Position numbers and translations under genes: made by a program. Positions 54,384 through 63,823 of a stretch of 64,000 nt of DNA are shown here, one piece after another; within the stretch, counting starts at the first letter, position 1; each line of letters starts with the position of its first letter. The notes under the pieces were generated by a model. It was not told the DNA's origin and searched no databases. It saw only the letters and a list, made by a program, of their open reading frames with translations. Source of the stretch: Domibacillus sp. PGB-M46 (GTDB taxonomy: Bacteria; Bacillota; Bacilli; Bacillales; Domibacillaceae); contig NZ_JAKGCR010000009.1 in NCBI RefSeq assembly GCF_022668875.1, positions 1-64,000 of the forward strand, read 5' to 3'.

Positions 54384-57300
54384 TCAGCTTAACTCGACTC
54401 TCGTAATGTCACTTAAATAAATGCCATTTAAAATCCCATCTTCATGCGCAACCACATATTCAATGACAGTCGGGCTTATGGTTCGAATGAACACAAAAGC
54501 GGAATCATCTACATGCTCAATACGAAACTTTTTACGCTGAGCCTGCTTAATATCGAGCTGGCTGGTGCCGGCTTCCGGCAGGCTTGTATAGTATATTTCA
54601 AAATCTTCTTCTGACGCATCAATAAACAAATGCCACGTATTATACTTTTCTTCTTGATCAATGACCGTTTTGAACTTTCCTTTTTTTCCTCTGCCAAGAA
54701 AGTACTTGAACTTTGATTCATCATTGACCATATTGCGGTCAATTACTTTGATGCTTCCGCCTTTTCTGCTTTGAACAAGCCCAAAGGCCACGCCTGTTTT
54801 TCCAGTCGGAGCGGTTAACACATCCCGGTTCACCGCTTTATGTTTTTCTTCCTGTTTTGCATAAGCTGCCTCTGTCCCGAGCGGCGGAAAAACCTCAAAT
54901 AAATTATCAGACGTCTCGCCCCAGTTTTGACTGTTCTGTTGTTCCTTTTCCATCCATTTGTTGAACAGATTCATTACTACTGGCGATTTACATGAGTTTC
55001 CTGCAAGCAGGATGTTGACCTTATCGACTTTGCCGATTTCCGGACGGGCAAAAGCGCGCCGTAAAGACTCAAAGAAGTTTTTAATGCCTTTTTCAATTCT
55101 TTCTTCAATAAGCTGTTCGAGTTCATTTTGATCAACCAAAAGTTCAACATTCAATTTTGCCTGGCCGGTTTTGTCAAACAGGTCCGCCCGGATCATCCCT
55201 TTTTCGAACTTCTCTTCATACTGGTCATGTTTTTCCCACAGAGGTCTTAATTTTTCCACCAGCTGCTTCATGTTTAAATAGGACTCCTGCGACTCATTAA
55301 TCAGCGTCTCACTTCCCGGGAACCTTATACATTCTGCCGGCAGAATAAAAGAGATATTCAATTCACGCATCATTTTTTGGTTGTTTTTAAACACTTGGAA
55401 GGCTAAAAACTCCAGCAGGTTCTCACCGCCTAAATAACGGTCCCCGCCCGCTGCAAAATGCTCGATCACATAGTCATATCTTGTTTCCTTCGGGCCTGCT
55501 TCGCGCCAAATACCAAAGTCAAAGTCGGTCGTACCTCCGCCAAAATCAAACACGCCGTAATACGTTTTTTCATCCTCTTCCGGTTCAAACCCATACTCCT
55601 GCAAGGCACAAATGGCGTAGGCGGCTGGTTCACTTGCGCCGCTTGTCACGCGGAATTTTTTCATCACTTCTTCATCCTGCTGAATTGAAACAGGAAGGGT
55701 CTTTTTCAATCCGCGCTGGAAGCTCTTTAGAATTTTTTCTCTAACCGCTTTTTCGTAAGTGACCGGGAAAGACAAAATGTAATCCAGATAAATGCCATTA
55801 TGCTGGTTGTTAATATACAAACCGAGGTAGTACGCATATAACTCAATCGGATTGATTTCCTGCTCTGTTAAATCCGAGAAGGAACGCAGAACCACGTCAT
55901 ATCCCCTTTTGTCTTTTAGACGCAGATGTTTTTTCTTTTCTCCAGCCCATTGCTTAAGATTATTTAAGATAGAGTAGTAATGGTCGCTCTTTCCGTTCAT
56001 TAAACTATTAAAAGCCGTATGGGAAACCGTTACATCCTGCCATTTCGTATCCGGCCTGCCTTCTTTTTCCCGGTAAAGCTCTAGGAAATGTTCTAAATCA
56101 ATAAATTCAATGACGGTTGGATTTTCGTAATGCCAGTCCTGCACTTCTGTGTTAAAGTAGCCAACTCCCACACGCATCGGAAGCGTAAAGTCACTTTTTT
56201 CCTGATGGACGACTACAGTGCTTTTCGTACCGAAATCAATTCCCACTACGCCGTCTTCCCGAATATCCATTTTCGGGTTTCGGGCCATGATTTCAGCATT
56301 CAGTTTTATCGTTAAAGGCTTTTCTTCATCTAGGACCGGCCACAGGTCCCAATGGCCTCGATTCGGATCTGTCAGCATCTTTTCATCATATGTATCTACT
56401 TCCGCTCTTACTTTTTCAGAGTTTAACAGCTTCTCAAACAGCGCCTTGGAATCAATTGCGATAGACGGCAGTTCTTTTTCAAAATTTTCATGGTCTAAAT
56501 CCTTTAATTGATGCAGTGCAAGCAAATACTCATATTCGTGCTGGCGTTCCGCACTTAATCCACTTGGCACCAATCCATTTTCCAGCCATAAATGAACAGC
56601 GGTCCGATCATCGGTCCCGAAGGCATTCTCTCCTTTTAAACGGAAGATCGGCACGAAAAAGCCTTTCCCCTGCAAATCGGTTTTTTGATTGACTACATCA
56701 AAGCTTTGCATCTCATACTCATTAAATTTAAAGGCAATGGATTTAGAAGAATGTGCGGCCGTATTCGCAAATATCCTTGAAACGGGCGGATTTTTACTTG
56801 TAGATCCATCATCCAAAGCGGCTATTTTTTGAAATACAGGGTGATCGGTTGTATCAAAGCTTTTAACCGTTTCTTCCGGAGTCATCGCATCACCTTCGAA
56901 ACCGGACACATCCAGATGCTTTTTATAGTCAAAATCTTCATCCGCTAGTTTATAATGTTTTCTGTAAGGAAATAGGGCTGTAATATTGTGATCGTATACA
57001 ACATTCACATTATTCATGAATACCCATCTGGAACGAAGCATCTGTTTAATATCTTGGAAGAAATCTGTTCCCTCCTTGAAAAAGTCTGCTTCTGCTCTTT
57101 CATACAAATGGCTGATTAGCGCTTTTACTTCCTTGTATGTCATGGAAATGGACGTAACCGGAATCGTTTGTACATCTGGTGAAAATAAAACCGGCTTGTC
57201 ACTCTTGTCTATTAAGTGAATCGAGCTGTCCTTCACACTGTTTGGCTCTGGGATTGTTACACTTTCGGAAGGCTTTTCGTCTTCAGCAGCTTCTTGTTCT

Positions 57301-57569
57301 TCCTCTTCTGCAGACGGCTCTGCTGACGATGAACTGCCAGAGTCCATCTCACATATGACATCACCAATTTTGACTAACGTGTCTTCCGTTACAAATAACT
57401 CTTTAAGCGTACCTTCTGTTTCTGAAAAAAGGTCAAATTCAATACCATCACTGTTGAATTTGGCCAGCGTATCGCCCACCGTTACATAATCACCGGGCTG
57501 TTTATACCACTGTACCAGAAGGATTTTTTCAATCTCTTCTCCAAGCTCTGGAATCGTAATCGATGTCAT
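54384..57569 (-). CDS. lipoyl-like domain fused to a divergent Hsp70-type ATPase
   Basis: 1061 residues. N-terminal 1-75 has the lipoyl/biotinyl fold (TSITIPELGEEIEKILLVQW, then DTLAKFNSDGIEFDLFSETE), but the lysine normally modified is Gly42 (SDGI where DKA is usual). An acidic linker follows (78-115), then an unfamiliar 115-435 region with no known motif. The actin/Hsp70 ATPase comes next: phosphate-1 GIDFGTKSTVVV (443-454), phosphate-2 VFDFGGGTTDFDFG (673-686), GGDRYLGGENL (708-718) and adenosine loop ILLAGNSCKSPVV (853-865). A C-terminal ~130-residue domain follows. AAAGGAGAAG precedes the ATG. It follows a GrpE-like gene by 28 bp. Confidence 0.85.
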   Translation of the reverse strand: MTSITIPELGEEIEKILLVQWYKQPGDYVTVGDTLAKFNSDGIEFDLFSETEGTLKELFVTEDTLVKIGDVICEMDSGSSSSAEPSAEEEEQEAAEDEKPSESVTIPEPNSVKDSSIHLIDKSDKPVLFSPDVQTIPVTSISMTYKEVKALISHLYERAEADFFKEGTDFFQDIKQMLRSRWVFMNNVNVVYDHNITALFPYRKHYKLADEDFDYKKHLDVSGFEGDAMTPEETVKSFDTTDHPVFQKIAALDDGSTSKNPPVSRIFANTAAHSSKSIAFKFNEYEMQSFDVVNQKTDLQGKGFFVPIFRLKGENAFGTDDRTAVHLWLENGLVPSGLSAERQHEYEYLLALHQLKDLDHENFEKELPSIAIDSKALFEKLLNSEKVRAEVDTYDEKMLTDPNRGHWDLWPVLDEEKPLTIKLNAEIMARNPKMDIREDGVVGIDFGTKSTVVVHQEKSDFTLPMRVGVGYFNTEVQDWHYENPTVIEFIDLEHFLELYREKEGRPDTKWQDVTVSHTAFNSLMNGKSDHYYSILNNLKQWAGEKKKHLRLKDKRGYDVVLRSFSDLTEQEINPIELYAYYLGLYINNQHNGIYLDYILSFPVTYEKAVREKILKSFQRGLKKTLPVSIQQDEEVMKKFRVTSGASEPAAYAICALQEYGFEPEEDEKTYYGVFDFGGGTTDFDFGIWREAGPKETRYDYVIEHFAAGGDRYLGGENLLEFLAFQVFKNNQKMMRELNISFILPAECIRFPGSETLINESQESYLNMKQLVEKLRPLWEKHDQYEEKFEKGMIRADLFDKTGQAKLNVELLVDQNELEQLIEERIEKGIKNFFESLRRAFARPEIGKVDKVNILLAGNSCKSPVVMNLFNKWMEKEQQNSQNWGETSDNLFEVFPPLGTEAAYAKQEEKHKAVNRDVLTAPTGKTGVAFGLVQSRKGGSIKVIDRNMVNDESKFKYFLGRGKKGKFKTVIDQEEKYNTWHLFIDASEEDFEIYYTSLPEAGTSQLDIKQAQRKKFRIEHVDDSAFVFIRTISPTVIEYVVAHEDGILNGIYLSDITRVELS

Positions 57570-57597
57570 GTTTACTTCTCCTTTGTTAAATCGCCTG

Positions 57598-58290
57598 CTA
57601 TACTCTCACGATTGATTTTTTAATAATTTTACCATTAATGCTTGTATATCCTGGCAGCAGGATTTCTGATATATTCCCGGATATATGGCTGTTGACGCTT
57701 CTTATGTACAAGTCTTCTCTAAAAACTTCATTTATTTTTACTTCCTGCAGTTTATATAAAGGGGTATCATATGTTTTGCTGTATTCTCGAAAGAAAAACT
57801 GAAACAGAGCGAGCAAAACGTCTCTTTCCTGCTCCCGCCCCTCCATCAGCTCATTTTTGATAAAATCCCATAATGAGGAGATATTTTCATACTGTACGCC
57901 ACAGATGATAAATTCCTGTACGGTTTGCCCTTTAAAAATTCCTTTTAAAGACTCCTTTGTGGTTTCGGATAACTGCTGAACAGCCCTATAAAGCTCTTCT
58001 GCCTCCCGATAATCCGCTCTTCTTTTTTGCAATTCATCCAAGTAGGCATCCGTTTTCTGCTTTAAATCATGGATTTTCACCTGGTACTCTTGAATTTCCT
58101 GTTTTTTGAACTCAATTTCCTGCCGAAGCCTGGCAATTTCTTTTTCCTTTTCTTTTAGCAGCTCCTCTGACTCCTCCATCGGACCAGACGCGTCTGCTTC
58201 AGTAATTTCTTTTATTCTTTCGATGATTCTTTCGTCTTGAAGAGAAACGATTAAAGCATCGATGAAATCATTATTGAATTCTTTGTTCAC
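57598..58290 (-). CDS. GrpE-like coiled-coil protein, partner of the Hsp70-type protein
   Basis: 230 residues from GTG 58290 (AAAGGAG 7 nt before). A long coiled coil (about 40-110; EKEKEIARLRQEIEFKKQEI) is followed by a helical middle and a C-terminal beta part (190-230) reading SGNISEILLPGYTSINGKII and SIVRV. That part matches the GrpE head pattern (…V…GY…g.v.rp..V.V). GrpE proteins exchange nucleotide on Hsp70. Being directly upstream of an Hsp70-type gene supports such a role. Similarity is weak, so it is not a housekeeping GrpE. No membrane segment. Confidence 0.75.
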   Translation of the reverse strand: MNKEFNNDFIDALIVSLQDERIIERIKEITEADASGPMEESEELLKEKEKEIARLRQEIEFKKQEIQEYQVKIHDLKQKTDAYLDELQKRRADYREAEELYRAVQQLSETTKESLKGIFKGQTVQEFIICGVQYENISSLWDFIKNELMEGREQERDVLLALFQFFFREYSKTYDTPLYKLQEVKINEVFREDLYIRSVNSHISGNISEILLPGYTSINGKIIKKSIVRV

Positions 58291-58908
58291 CCGGATACTC
58301 CTTTCAACACGTTCACCCGTACGAATGTCCTATCTCCTATAAAGTAAAGTGTTTCAAATTCAGTTATATGAACGTATTGCCTGGTTCGCTGTTTTTTATA
58401 GAGCCGTTACTAGACGAATCATGCTGTCACGCTCTGGCCGATCTTGTTTATCCGCACATCCATATTTTTGTACTCTTACATTTTATCATTTTCAGCGAGA
58501 ACATCCTCACTTCAACTATCAGATAAGAGGGCGGCAGGTTTTAAATTAGACATTAATTAAATCATGTTCGTGATTTTCGAGTCAACAAATCACAGAAAGA
58601 TAGGTTGTGGAACTATATGGTTACGAGAAAAGCAAGCGGGAACGACGTACTTCACAAAATTTTGTTGGGTACAGCTGTAACAACTTATGTGTTTATTCGC
58701 TGAAGAAATCCTAAATGCTTATTCCTTTCACTGTTTCCAGTCCTGCATAACTATTATGTGAATGTAACTCTTTTTGCCGTTTAAAACAAACAATGGCTTC
58801 ACAAACAAGTATGGTTCTCGTTCAGTTTATGTTCTGGAAGCAGCAAGACAGTTGCTCCTCAAAACTAATTAGATATGCTGTACTGATAAAGAGAAAGCTA
58901 AAATAAAA
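58291..58908. other. gene-free stretch upstream of the GrpE-like gene
   Basis: 618 bp with no supported ORF. The promoter of the Hsp70/GrpE-like pair must be here. I found no CIRCE-type repeat (TTAGCACTC…GAGTGCTAA), the usual heat-shock operator of Bacillus. Confidence 0.45.
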
Positions 58909-58945
58909 CAAGCGCCATCCCTTACATACCAGGGGGTAGCGCTTG
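58909..58945 (-). terminator. terminator of the luxC/ABC/SDR operon
   Basis: Stem CAAGCGCTACCC / GGGATGGCGCTTG with one G-T pair and a mismatch; on the minus strand followed by TTTTATTTT. Confidence 0.75.
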
Positions 58946-59068
58946 TCTTTAAAAAGGGTTTTGAATGCTGTCCGCATTCTAGACCTTGATTAGTCCATAA
59001 ACAGCCGGCTGATCCTGTGAGCACCGCTCTGTTCAAACCGGTTTACAGGCTCATTGATATATGTTTTT

Positions 59069-59836
59069 TCAACTAACGAAGCCGCCATCTACAAATAATG
59101 TCTGCCCGGTCATAAATCGGCTCCAATCAGAAGCAAGAAAGAGGACCGGACCGGCAATGTCATCAGGAAGAGCGATCCTGCGAAGGGGTGTTTGGGCAAT
59201 AATCATGTTCTTGACTTCTTCTTTTGTATGCCTGCTGGAGCTTGTGGGATATACAAGGCCGGGTGCTACACAGTTGATCCGGATACCGAACGGGCCAAGT
59301 TCGGCTGCTAAATTGCGAGTATATCCCTGCAGGGCGGATTTGGCTGTATTGTATTCATGATAAGGAATAATAGGCCTTTCCACCAAATTGCTAATCATAT
59401 TAATAATACTGCCTCCGGACTGCTTTTTCATCAAAGGCAGTACGGCCTGGCACATATAATGAGCAGCGCGGAGAGAGCCGTCTATTTGCTGCTGGTAATC
59501 TTCCCATGACAGCTCCCATGCTAATTTTCGTTCTTCGGGGTTAAACGCGTATGGCGCAAAGGCGTTGTTGACGACCACGTCTATTTTTCCTGCTTCCAGC
59601 ACGATCTGCCCGACCATTTCCTGTACAGCGTTTTGCGAGGTCACATCTGCCTGGATAGCCCATCCATCACCTCCTAACTCCTGGCAGGAAGCCGCAACCT
59701 GTTCGGCAGCTTCTTTGTTCTGCAGGTAATTAACAATGACAAAGGCTCCCTCAGAAGCGAAGGCACGGGCAATCGAGGAACCGATTCCTCGGCTGGCCCC
59801 CGTTACAAGCACCACTTTTCCTTGAAATTTTTTCAT
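59069..59836 (-). CDS. short-chain dehydrogenase/reductase
   Basis: 255 residues from ATG 59836 (MKKFQGKVVLVTGASRGIGS), 5 nt after GGAGG; an upstream ATG at 59848 lies on the site itself. Classical SDR: TGASRGIG, VVNNA (about 85-89), the Tyr-Lys pair in YHEYNTAKSAL, and FVDGGF at the end. Resembles 3-oxoacyl-ACP reductases, but its place in the LuxC operon suggests an aldehyde or ketone linked to acyl chains. Starts 12 bp after the SBP stop. Last gene of the operon. Confidence 0.9.
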   Translation of the reverse strand: MKKFQGKVVLVTGASRGIGSSIARAFASEGAFVIVNYLQNKEAAEQVAASCQELGGDGWAIQADVTSQNAVQEMVGQIVLEAGKIDVVVNNAFAPYAFNPEERKLAWELSWEDYQQQIDGSLRAAHYMCQAVLPLMKKQSGGSIINMISNLVERPIIPYHEYNTAKSALQGYTRNLAAELGPFGIRINCVAPGLVYPTSSSRHTKEEVKNMIIAQTPLRRIALPDDIAGPVLFLASDWSRFMTGQTLFVDGGFVS

Positions 59837-59847
59837 TGTCCCCTCCA

Positions 59848-60861
59848 TTATTTGGCCGGTACCATTTCTTCTTCTACTGCATCTTCCATATTAAGCTTGT
59901 TTTTTACCAGTCCTAATTCTTTATACGTATCAGCGCCCTGCTGCAGGATATCCGTATCAAGAGCGCCGAGACCTTTCTCTTCAGTCAGGCTGGAAACAGC
60001 TGAGGCGTTGCGGAGCTTAATAATATTAAGATTTTGCTCTTCATTTTTTCCGTCGATTGCATAGTCAACTGCTAATGAAGCGGCTTCTTCCGGATTGTCG
60101 ATCATCCACTGGGCACTCGCCTGGTAGGCCTTCAAGAAATTCTTCAGCTCATCCTGTTTTTCTTCATATGTTTTTTCTGTTACAACAAAAACGTCGCTTG
60201 GAACGTTTAAATAGTCTTTTACTTCAAGAACATTCACATCACCAAGCCCTTTTTGCTTGCCGATAACAAGTCCTGTATCAGTGGCTGCCGTTGCATCCAC
60301 TTGTCCCTGCATAAGAGGAGCAAAGTTTAAAAGGCCTGTTTCAACAATGTTTACATCTTTTTCAGAAAGACCTACCTGGTTCAGCATAACAAGCAGATTC
60401 TGACGAGTTCCGCTTGACAGGCTGTAAACGCCAATGGTTTTGCCTTTTAAATCTTCGGGCTTGGTAATGTTTTTTTCTTTTAGCGACACAATATTAAAAA
60501 CGTTCTGCGGATAGACATTATACAAAACTTTTAATTTTTCCCCTTTGTCGAGAGCAAAGTAAAGAGAGCCCGGATCAGTAAAAGCAATGTCCGCTTGTCC
60601 AGAAAGGATATTTTTAATGGCATCTCCCCCGCCGGCCCCTGGAATCACTTCTACATTCAGACCATTATCTTTAAAAAATCCTTTTTTCTCATCCACAAGC
60701 AGGTTGGTCTGTTCAGTGATCGGCTGGCTCCAGCTTGCAACCTTGATATCAGCAACTTTTTCTGGCTCCGCAGCCGTTTCTTTTTTCGTTTCTTCTGCTC
60801 CGCAGGCCGCCAAGAATAAAGCCGCGGATAAAAATAAAGCGGATCGTTTTTTCATTTTCAT
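59848..60861 (-). CDS. ABC transporter substrate-binding lipoprotein, NMT1/SsuA type
   Basis: 337 residues from ATG 60861. Lipoprotein signal with lipobox LAAC (ALFLAAC), then an NMT1/THI5-like fold (KVASWSQPITEQTNLLVDEK, LSGQADIAFTDPGSLYFALD, NITKPEDLKGKTIGVYSLSS). This class binds sulfonates, nitrate, thiamine precursors or aromatic acids; ligand here unknown. The ATG overlaps the permease stop by 4 nt (ATGA). Extracellular face of the membrane. Confidence 0.92.
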   Translation of the reverse strand: MKMKKRSALFLSAALFLAACGAEETKKETAAEPEKVADIKVASWSQPITEQTNLLVDEKKGFFKDNGLNVEVIPGAGGGDAIKNILSGQADIAFTDPGSLYFALDKGEKLKVLYNVYPQNVFNIVSLKEKNITKPEDLKGKTIGVYSLSSGTRQNLLVMLNQVGLSEKDVNIVETGLLNFAPLMQGQVDATAATDTGLVIGKQKGLGDVNVLEVKDYLNVPSDVFVVTEKTYEEKQDELKNFLKAYQASAQWMIDNPEEAASLAVDYAIDGKNEEQNLNIIKLRNASAVSSLTEEKGLGALDTDILQQGADTYKELGLVKNKLNMEDAVEEEMVPAK

Positions 60862-61613
60862 TTTTTGTTCTCCTTCATAGATGATTTTGACCATCGCTTT
60901 TCAGCCAGGTATACGAGCTGATATAAAACCATGCCGATAACAGTCAGAATGATTAGGGATGCAAACATTAAGGGTGTATCCATCATGCCCTGTGAGGCAA
61001 TAATCAGCGCTCCAAGCCCTTCGCTTCCTCCGATAAATTCGCCTACAACAGCGCCAACCACAGCGAGAATAACCGCAACACGCAGTCCGGCCAAAATACC
61101 CGGAAGACCTGATGGAATTTTCAAGTAAATCAATGTCTGCCACCGGCTGGCTTTCAGCATGCGGAATAATTCAAGTTTCTGCTTATCTGTATATTGAATA
61201 GCTGACACAGTGTTTTCCAATAGCGGAAAAAAGCAGATAAGGGCAGTAATAATCACTTTAGACGTCATCCCAAAGCCGAACCACAAAATAAACAGGGGTG
61301 CAAGGGCCAGCTTCGGTACAGCCTGGCTGGCGATTACATACGGGGCAAAAAGTTTGTACAAAAATTTGCTTTCCCCCATTAAAATGCCGGCTGTAAATCC
61401 TAAAAAGCCGCCTAAGAGCAGGCCTAGCAAAATTTCCAGCATCGTTTGGATAATATGGCCTGTGAAATACCCGCTTAAAAGCCCTTCTACTAACGTACGA
61501 AGAATAATAGAAGGAGCCGGCAGAACCAGTTCTGACATACTGCCTGCGGCCAGCTGCCATACAACGATTAAAATCAGAAACAGGAGCAGTGAGTACAATT
61601 GAGTATATTTCAT
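60858..61613 (-). CDS. ABC transporter permease, SsuC/TauC type
   Basis: 251 residues from ATG 61613 (GAGGGGC before it). Six membrane helices and the EAA-like loop LENTVSAIQYTDKQKLELFR then MLKASRWQTLIYLKIPSGLPG, typical of binding-protein-dependent permeases. ATGA overlaps at both ends with the ATPase and the binding protein show one translational unit. Works with the 59848 binding protein and the 61610 ATPase. Confidence 0.93.
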   Translation of the reverse strand: MKYTQLYSLLLFLILIVVWQLAAGSMSELVLPAPSIILRTLVEGLLSGYFTGHIIQTMLEILLGLLLGGFLGFTAGILMGESKFLYKLFAPYVIASQAVPKLALAPLFILWFGFGMTSKVIITALICFFPLLENTVSAIQYTDKQKLELFRMLKASRWQTLIYLKIPSGLPGILAGLRVAVILAVVGAVVGEFIGGSEGLGALIIASQGMMDTPLMFASLIILTVIGMVLYQLVYLAEKRWSKSSMKENKK

Positions 61614-62356
61614 GGGCGCCCCTCGCTCATTTTTTGCCGCAGCGTTAAACAAAGACGATTAAAATACGGTTCATATCGCATATTGATAAGCCGCGGCTTT
61701 TTTAAAAGGACCTTCTCTTCATAGATAATGCGTCCCCTGTCCATAACAGAAATACGGTCAGACAAATAGACCGCCTCGGAAATATCGTGGGTAATGAACA
61801 AAACTGTCGTTTGGTGAAGCTGACAAATTTTCAGCAAGTCTTCTTGTAATTCCTCTCTAGTGATCGCATCAAGTGCTGCGAACGGCTCATCTAAAAACAG
61901 CATGGACGGATGTTGAATCAGTGCCCGCGCAAGGGATACGCGGCTCTGCTGTCCTCCCGAAAGCTGTGCCGGGTAGCGATTGTGATGCTCAGACAAGCCC
62001 ACCATATCCAGCAAACCGGCTGCGTGCTCCCGATCTTCTTCAGTCACCTTCCGCCTCAAGAAAATAGGAAGGAGAACATTATTCATGACCGTTTTCCATT
62101 CAAGTAAAGTAGGAGATTGGAACATAAAGCCACATTCCTGATAAGGTCCGTCAAGTTCTTTTCCATTCAGCTGAATGATCCCTTTATCAGGCTGAAGCAG
62201 TCCTGAAGCCAGCTTTAACAGCGTTGTTTTCCCGCAGCCGCTTTTTCCCAGCAGACAATGAAATTCCCCTTTTTTAATATCCAAATTTACGTCCGAAATA
62301 ACAGCCTGCTTTCCTTGATACGTAAAGTCTGCATTTTTTATCGTTAAAAATCCCAT
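61610..62356 (-). CDS. ABC transporter ATPase, SsuB/TauB type
   Basis: 248 residues from ATG 62356 (GAGGAG before it). Walker A GKSGCGKTT (about 38-46), Q-loop MFQSP, signature LSGGQQSR, Walker B MLFLDEP and the H-loop THDISEAV. Drives the uptake system of this operon. Begins 15 bp after the LuxC stop. Confidence 0.95.
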   Translation of the reverse strand: MGFLTIKNADFTYQGKQAVISDVNLDIKKGEFHCLLGKSGCGKTTLLKLASGLLQPDKGIIQLNGKELDGPYQECGFMFQSPTLLEWKTVMNNVLLPIFLRRKVTEEDREHAAGLLDMVGLSEHHNRYPAQLSGGQQSRVSLARALIQHPSMLFLDEPFAALDAITREELQEDLLKICQLHQTTVLFITHDISEAVYLSDRISVMDRGRIIYEEKVLLKKPRLINMRYEPYFNRLCLTLRQKMSEGRP

Positions 62357-62371
62357 TTTTGTTCTCCTCAC

Positions 62372-63823
62372 CTAGTCGACGTAAGGGGCAAATTGCTCGC
62401 TTGATGCCTCTGCCGCTGCTTCTATGTCGACCATATACACTAAATCCAATAGATTAAACCGGCCATCGTGGTGCCAGCCAGCTTCCGGTGATGTCATAGA
62501 TCCGAGAGCGGCAATACGTGTAACCCCGATTTTTGCAAGCTGTTCAGCCCATCGAAACAGTTCAGCAGGACTGGCAGCCACTCCCACCGTCTGAAGAAAA
62601 GAACGATGGGGCACAATGACTGGAAGAATGTCTTCAATGTCACGGAAAGCAATGACTTTTACCACCCGGTTTAGCGCACTTGGCAGAAAAGAAGAGGCGT
62701 TTTCTTCATAAACCACTGTCCAGTCATTCGCTCCATTACCCAGCACTTCATGGCCAGGTTTTGAAAAAAGCGCTATTTCCTCCCTTTGGCGCCACGCTGC
62801 CGCCGCTGCGGATTCCTCCATCGACAGCTCCCGCCGTGGATATCTTGTTTGAAAGTTCTCCAGTTCATTTGCCAAAAAGCGCGCGAAATCACGCGGCGAA
62901 ACATGTCCTCCTTCTTGAACATAAAAAAGGTGAGGAGAGTAGCAGCCCTGCTGATCATACCGGATCACATCAAGCGCTGCCTGATGGACCGTGGTCCACC
63001 CTTTTCTTGAATCAAGGCTTGATTTTGATACAGCCCCAAAACTGATTTTATGGCCAAAAGGTAAAAAGCGCGTTGTCACCGGCATCCGTTTTTGCAACGA
63101 TTGCAGTGATTGGTTGCCTCCATAGCCTATAACTACCTCTGACTGCTCAAAGAGCCGCTGCTCCCTTTCTTCGTCGCCGCCTTTCCACCACACAACCGCG
63201 AAACAGTCTGCAAGCCGGGGTTCAATTTCCACCAGCAAATGAGCAAACCATCCAGAAAAGAACGGTTCTGCACTAGACACTTTACCGACCAGTCCTGCTT
63301 TCACAAGCAGTCCTGAAATAAAACTCCACAAAGGCAGAGCCGGAACATTACCCGCCCAAATATGAGTGATCAAGTTCGGGCCTATGGCTTTGGAAAAACC
63401 TCCTTTGATTCGAGGCTGGAAATCATCCAATAACAACGGATTGCCGAAATCTTCAGCCAGAAAACGCTGCAGCTCTTTTTTTCGGAATGTTTTTAAATAA
63501 GATGTCAGGCCAAGCCGGATAATTTCTTCATCATAGCCCGTTACAATAGGCAGCAATTTTTCTGCTTTTTGCCGGTAAGGTGACTGGCGGTCCAGCAGCT
63601 GCTCAATGGCCCTGTCAATAATGCAGATCATATCTGAAACAGAAAAGCTTTTCAGCACTTCCTCGCTTGCTTTTTTCACTTTCTCAATCACTTTATTTAT
63701 TTGTTCCTTTGTTAATAAAGGAATCTCCGCTTCAACCGTCTCTCCTTTTTTAGAGAACGTCAACACTTTCATTTCCAATGTGGTCTCGCCTATATCCGGC
63801 AGGTATCCTGCAATTTCCCTCAT
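62372..63823 (-). CDS. LuxC-family acyl reductase
   Basis: 483 residues from ATG 63823 (AAAGGTG before it), the usual LuxC length. LuxC reduces an activated fatty acyl group to fatty aldehyde with NADPH, through an acyl-cysteine. The active-site block DQQGCYSPH (about 300) is kept. Also GNVPALPLWSFISGLLVKAG and GGNQSLQSLQKRM typical of the family. ATG overlaps the stop of the LuxE-like gene. No luciferase (luxA/B) lies nearby, so the aldehyde has another use. Confidence 0.93.
   Translation of the reverse strand: MREIAGYLPDIGETTLEMKVLTFSKKGETVEAEIPLLTKEQINKVIEKVKKASEEVLKSFSVSDMICIIDRAIEQLLDRQSPYRQKAEKLLPIVTGYDEEIIRLGLTSYLKTFRKKELQRFLAEDFGNPLLLDDFQPRIKGGFSKAIGPNLITHIWAGNVPALPLWSFISGLLVKAGLVGKVSSAEPFFSGWFAHLLVEIEPRLADCFAVVWWKGGDEEREQRLFEQSEVVIGYGGNQSLQSLQKRMPVTTRFLPFGHKISFGAVSKSSLDSRKGWTTVHQAALDVIRYDQQGCYSPHLFYVQEGGHVSPRDFARFLANELENFQTRYPRRELSMEESAAAAAWRQREEIALFSKPGHEVLGNGANDWTVVYEENASSFLPSALNRVVKVIAFRDIEDILPVIVPHRSFLQTVGVAASPAELFRWAEQLAKIGVTRIAALGSMTSPEAGWHHDGRFNLLDLVYMVDIEAAAEASSEQFAPYVD

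Noticed and set aside
58983-59081. 32-residue frame (MAASLVEKTYINEPVNRFEQ) overlapping the end of the SDR gene
   Set aside because: Looks protein-like but has no ribosome site and shares the SDR 3' end. Could be chance or a remnant; not enough to call.
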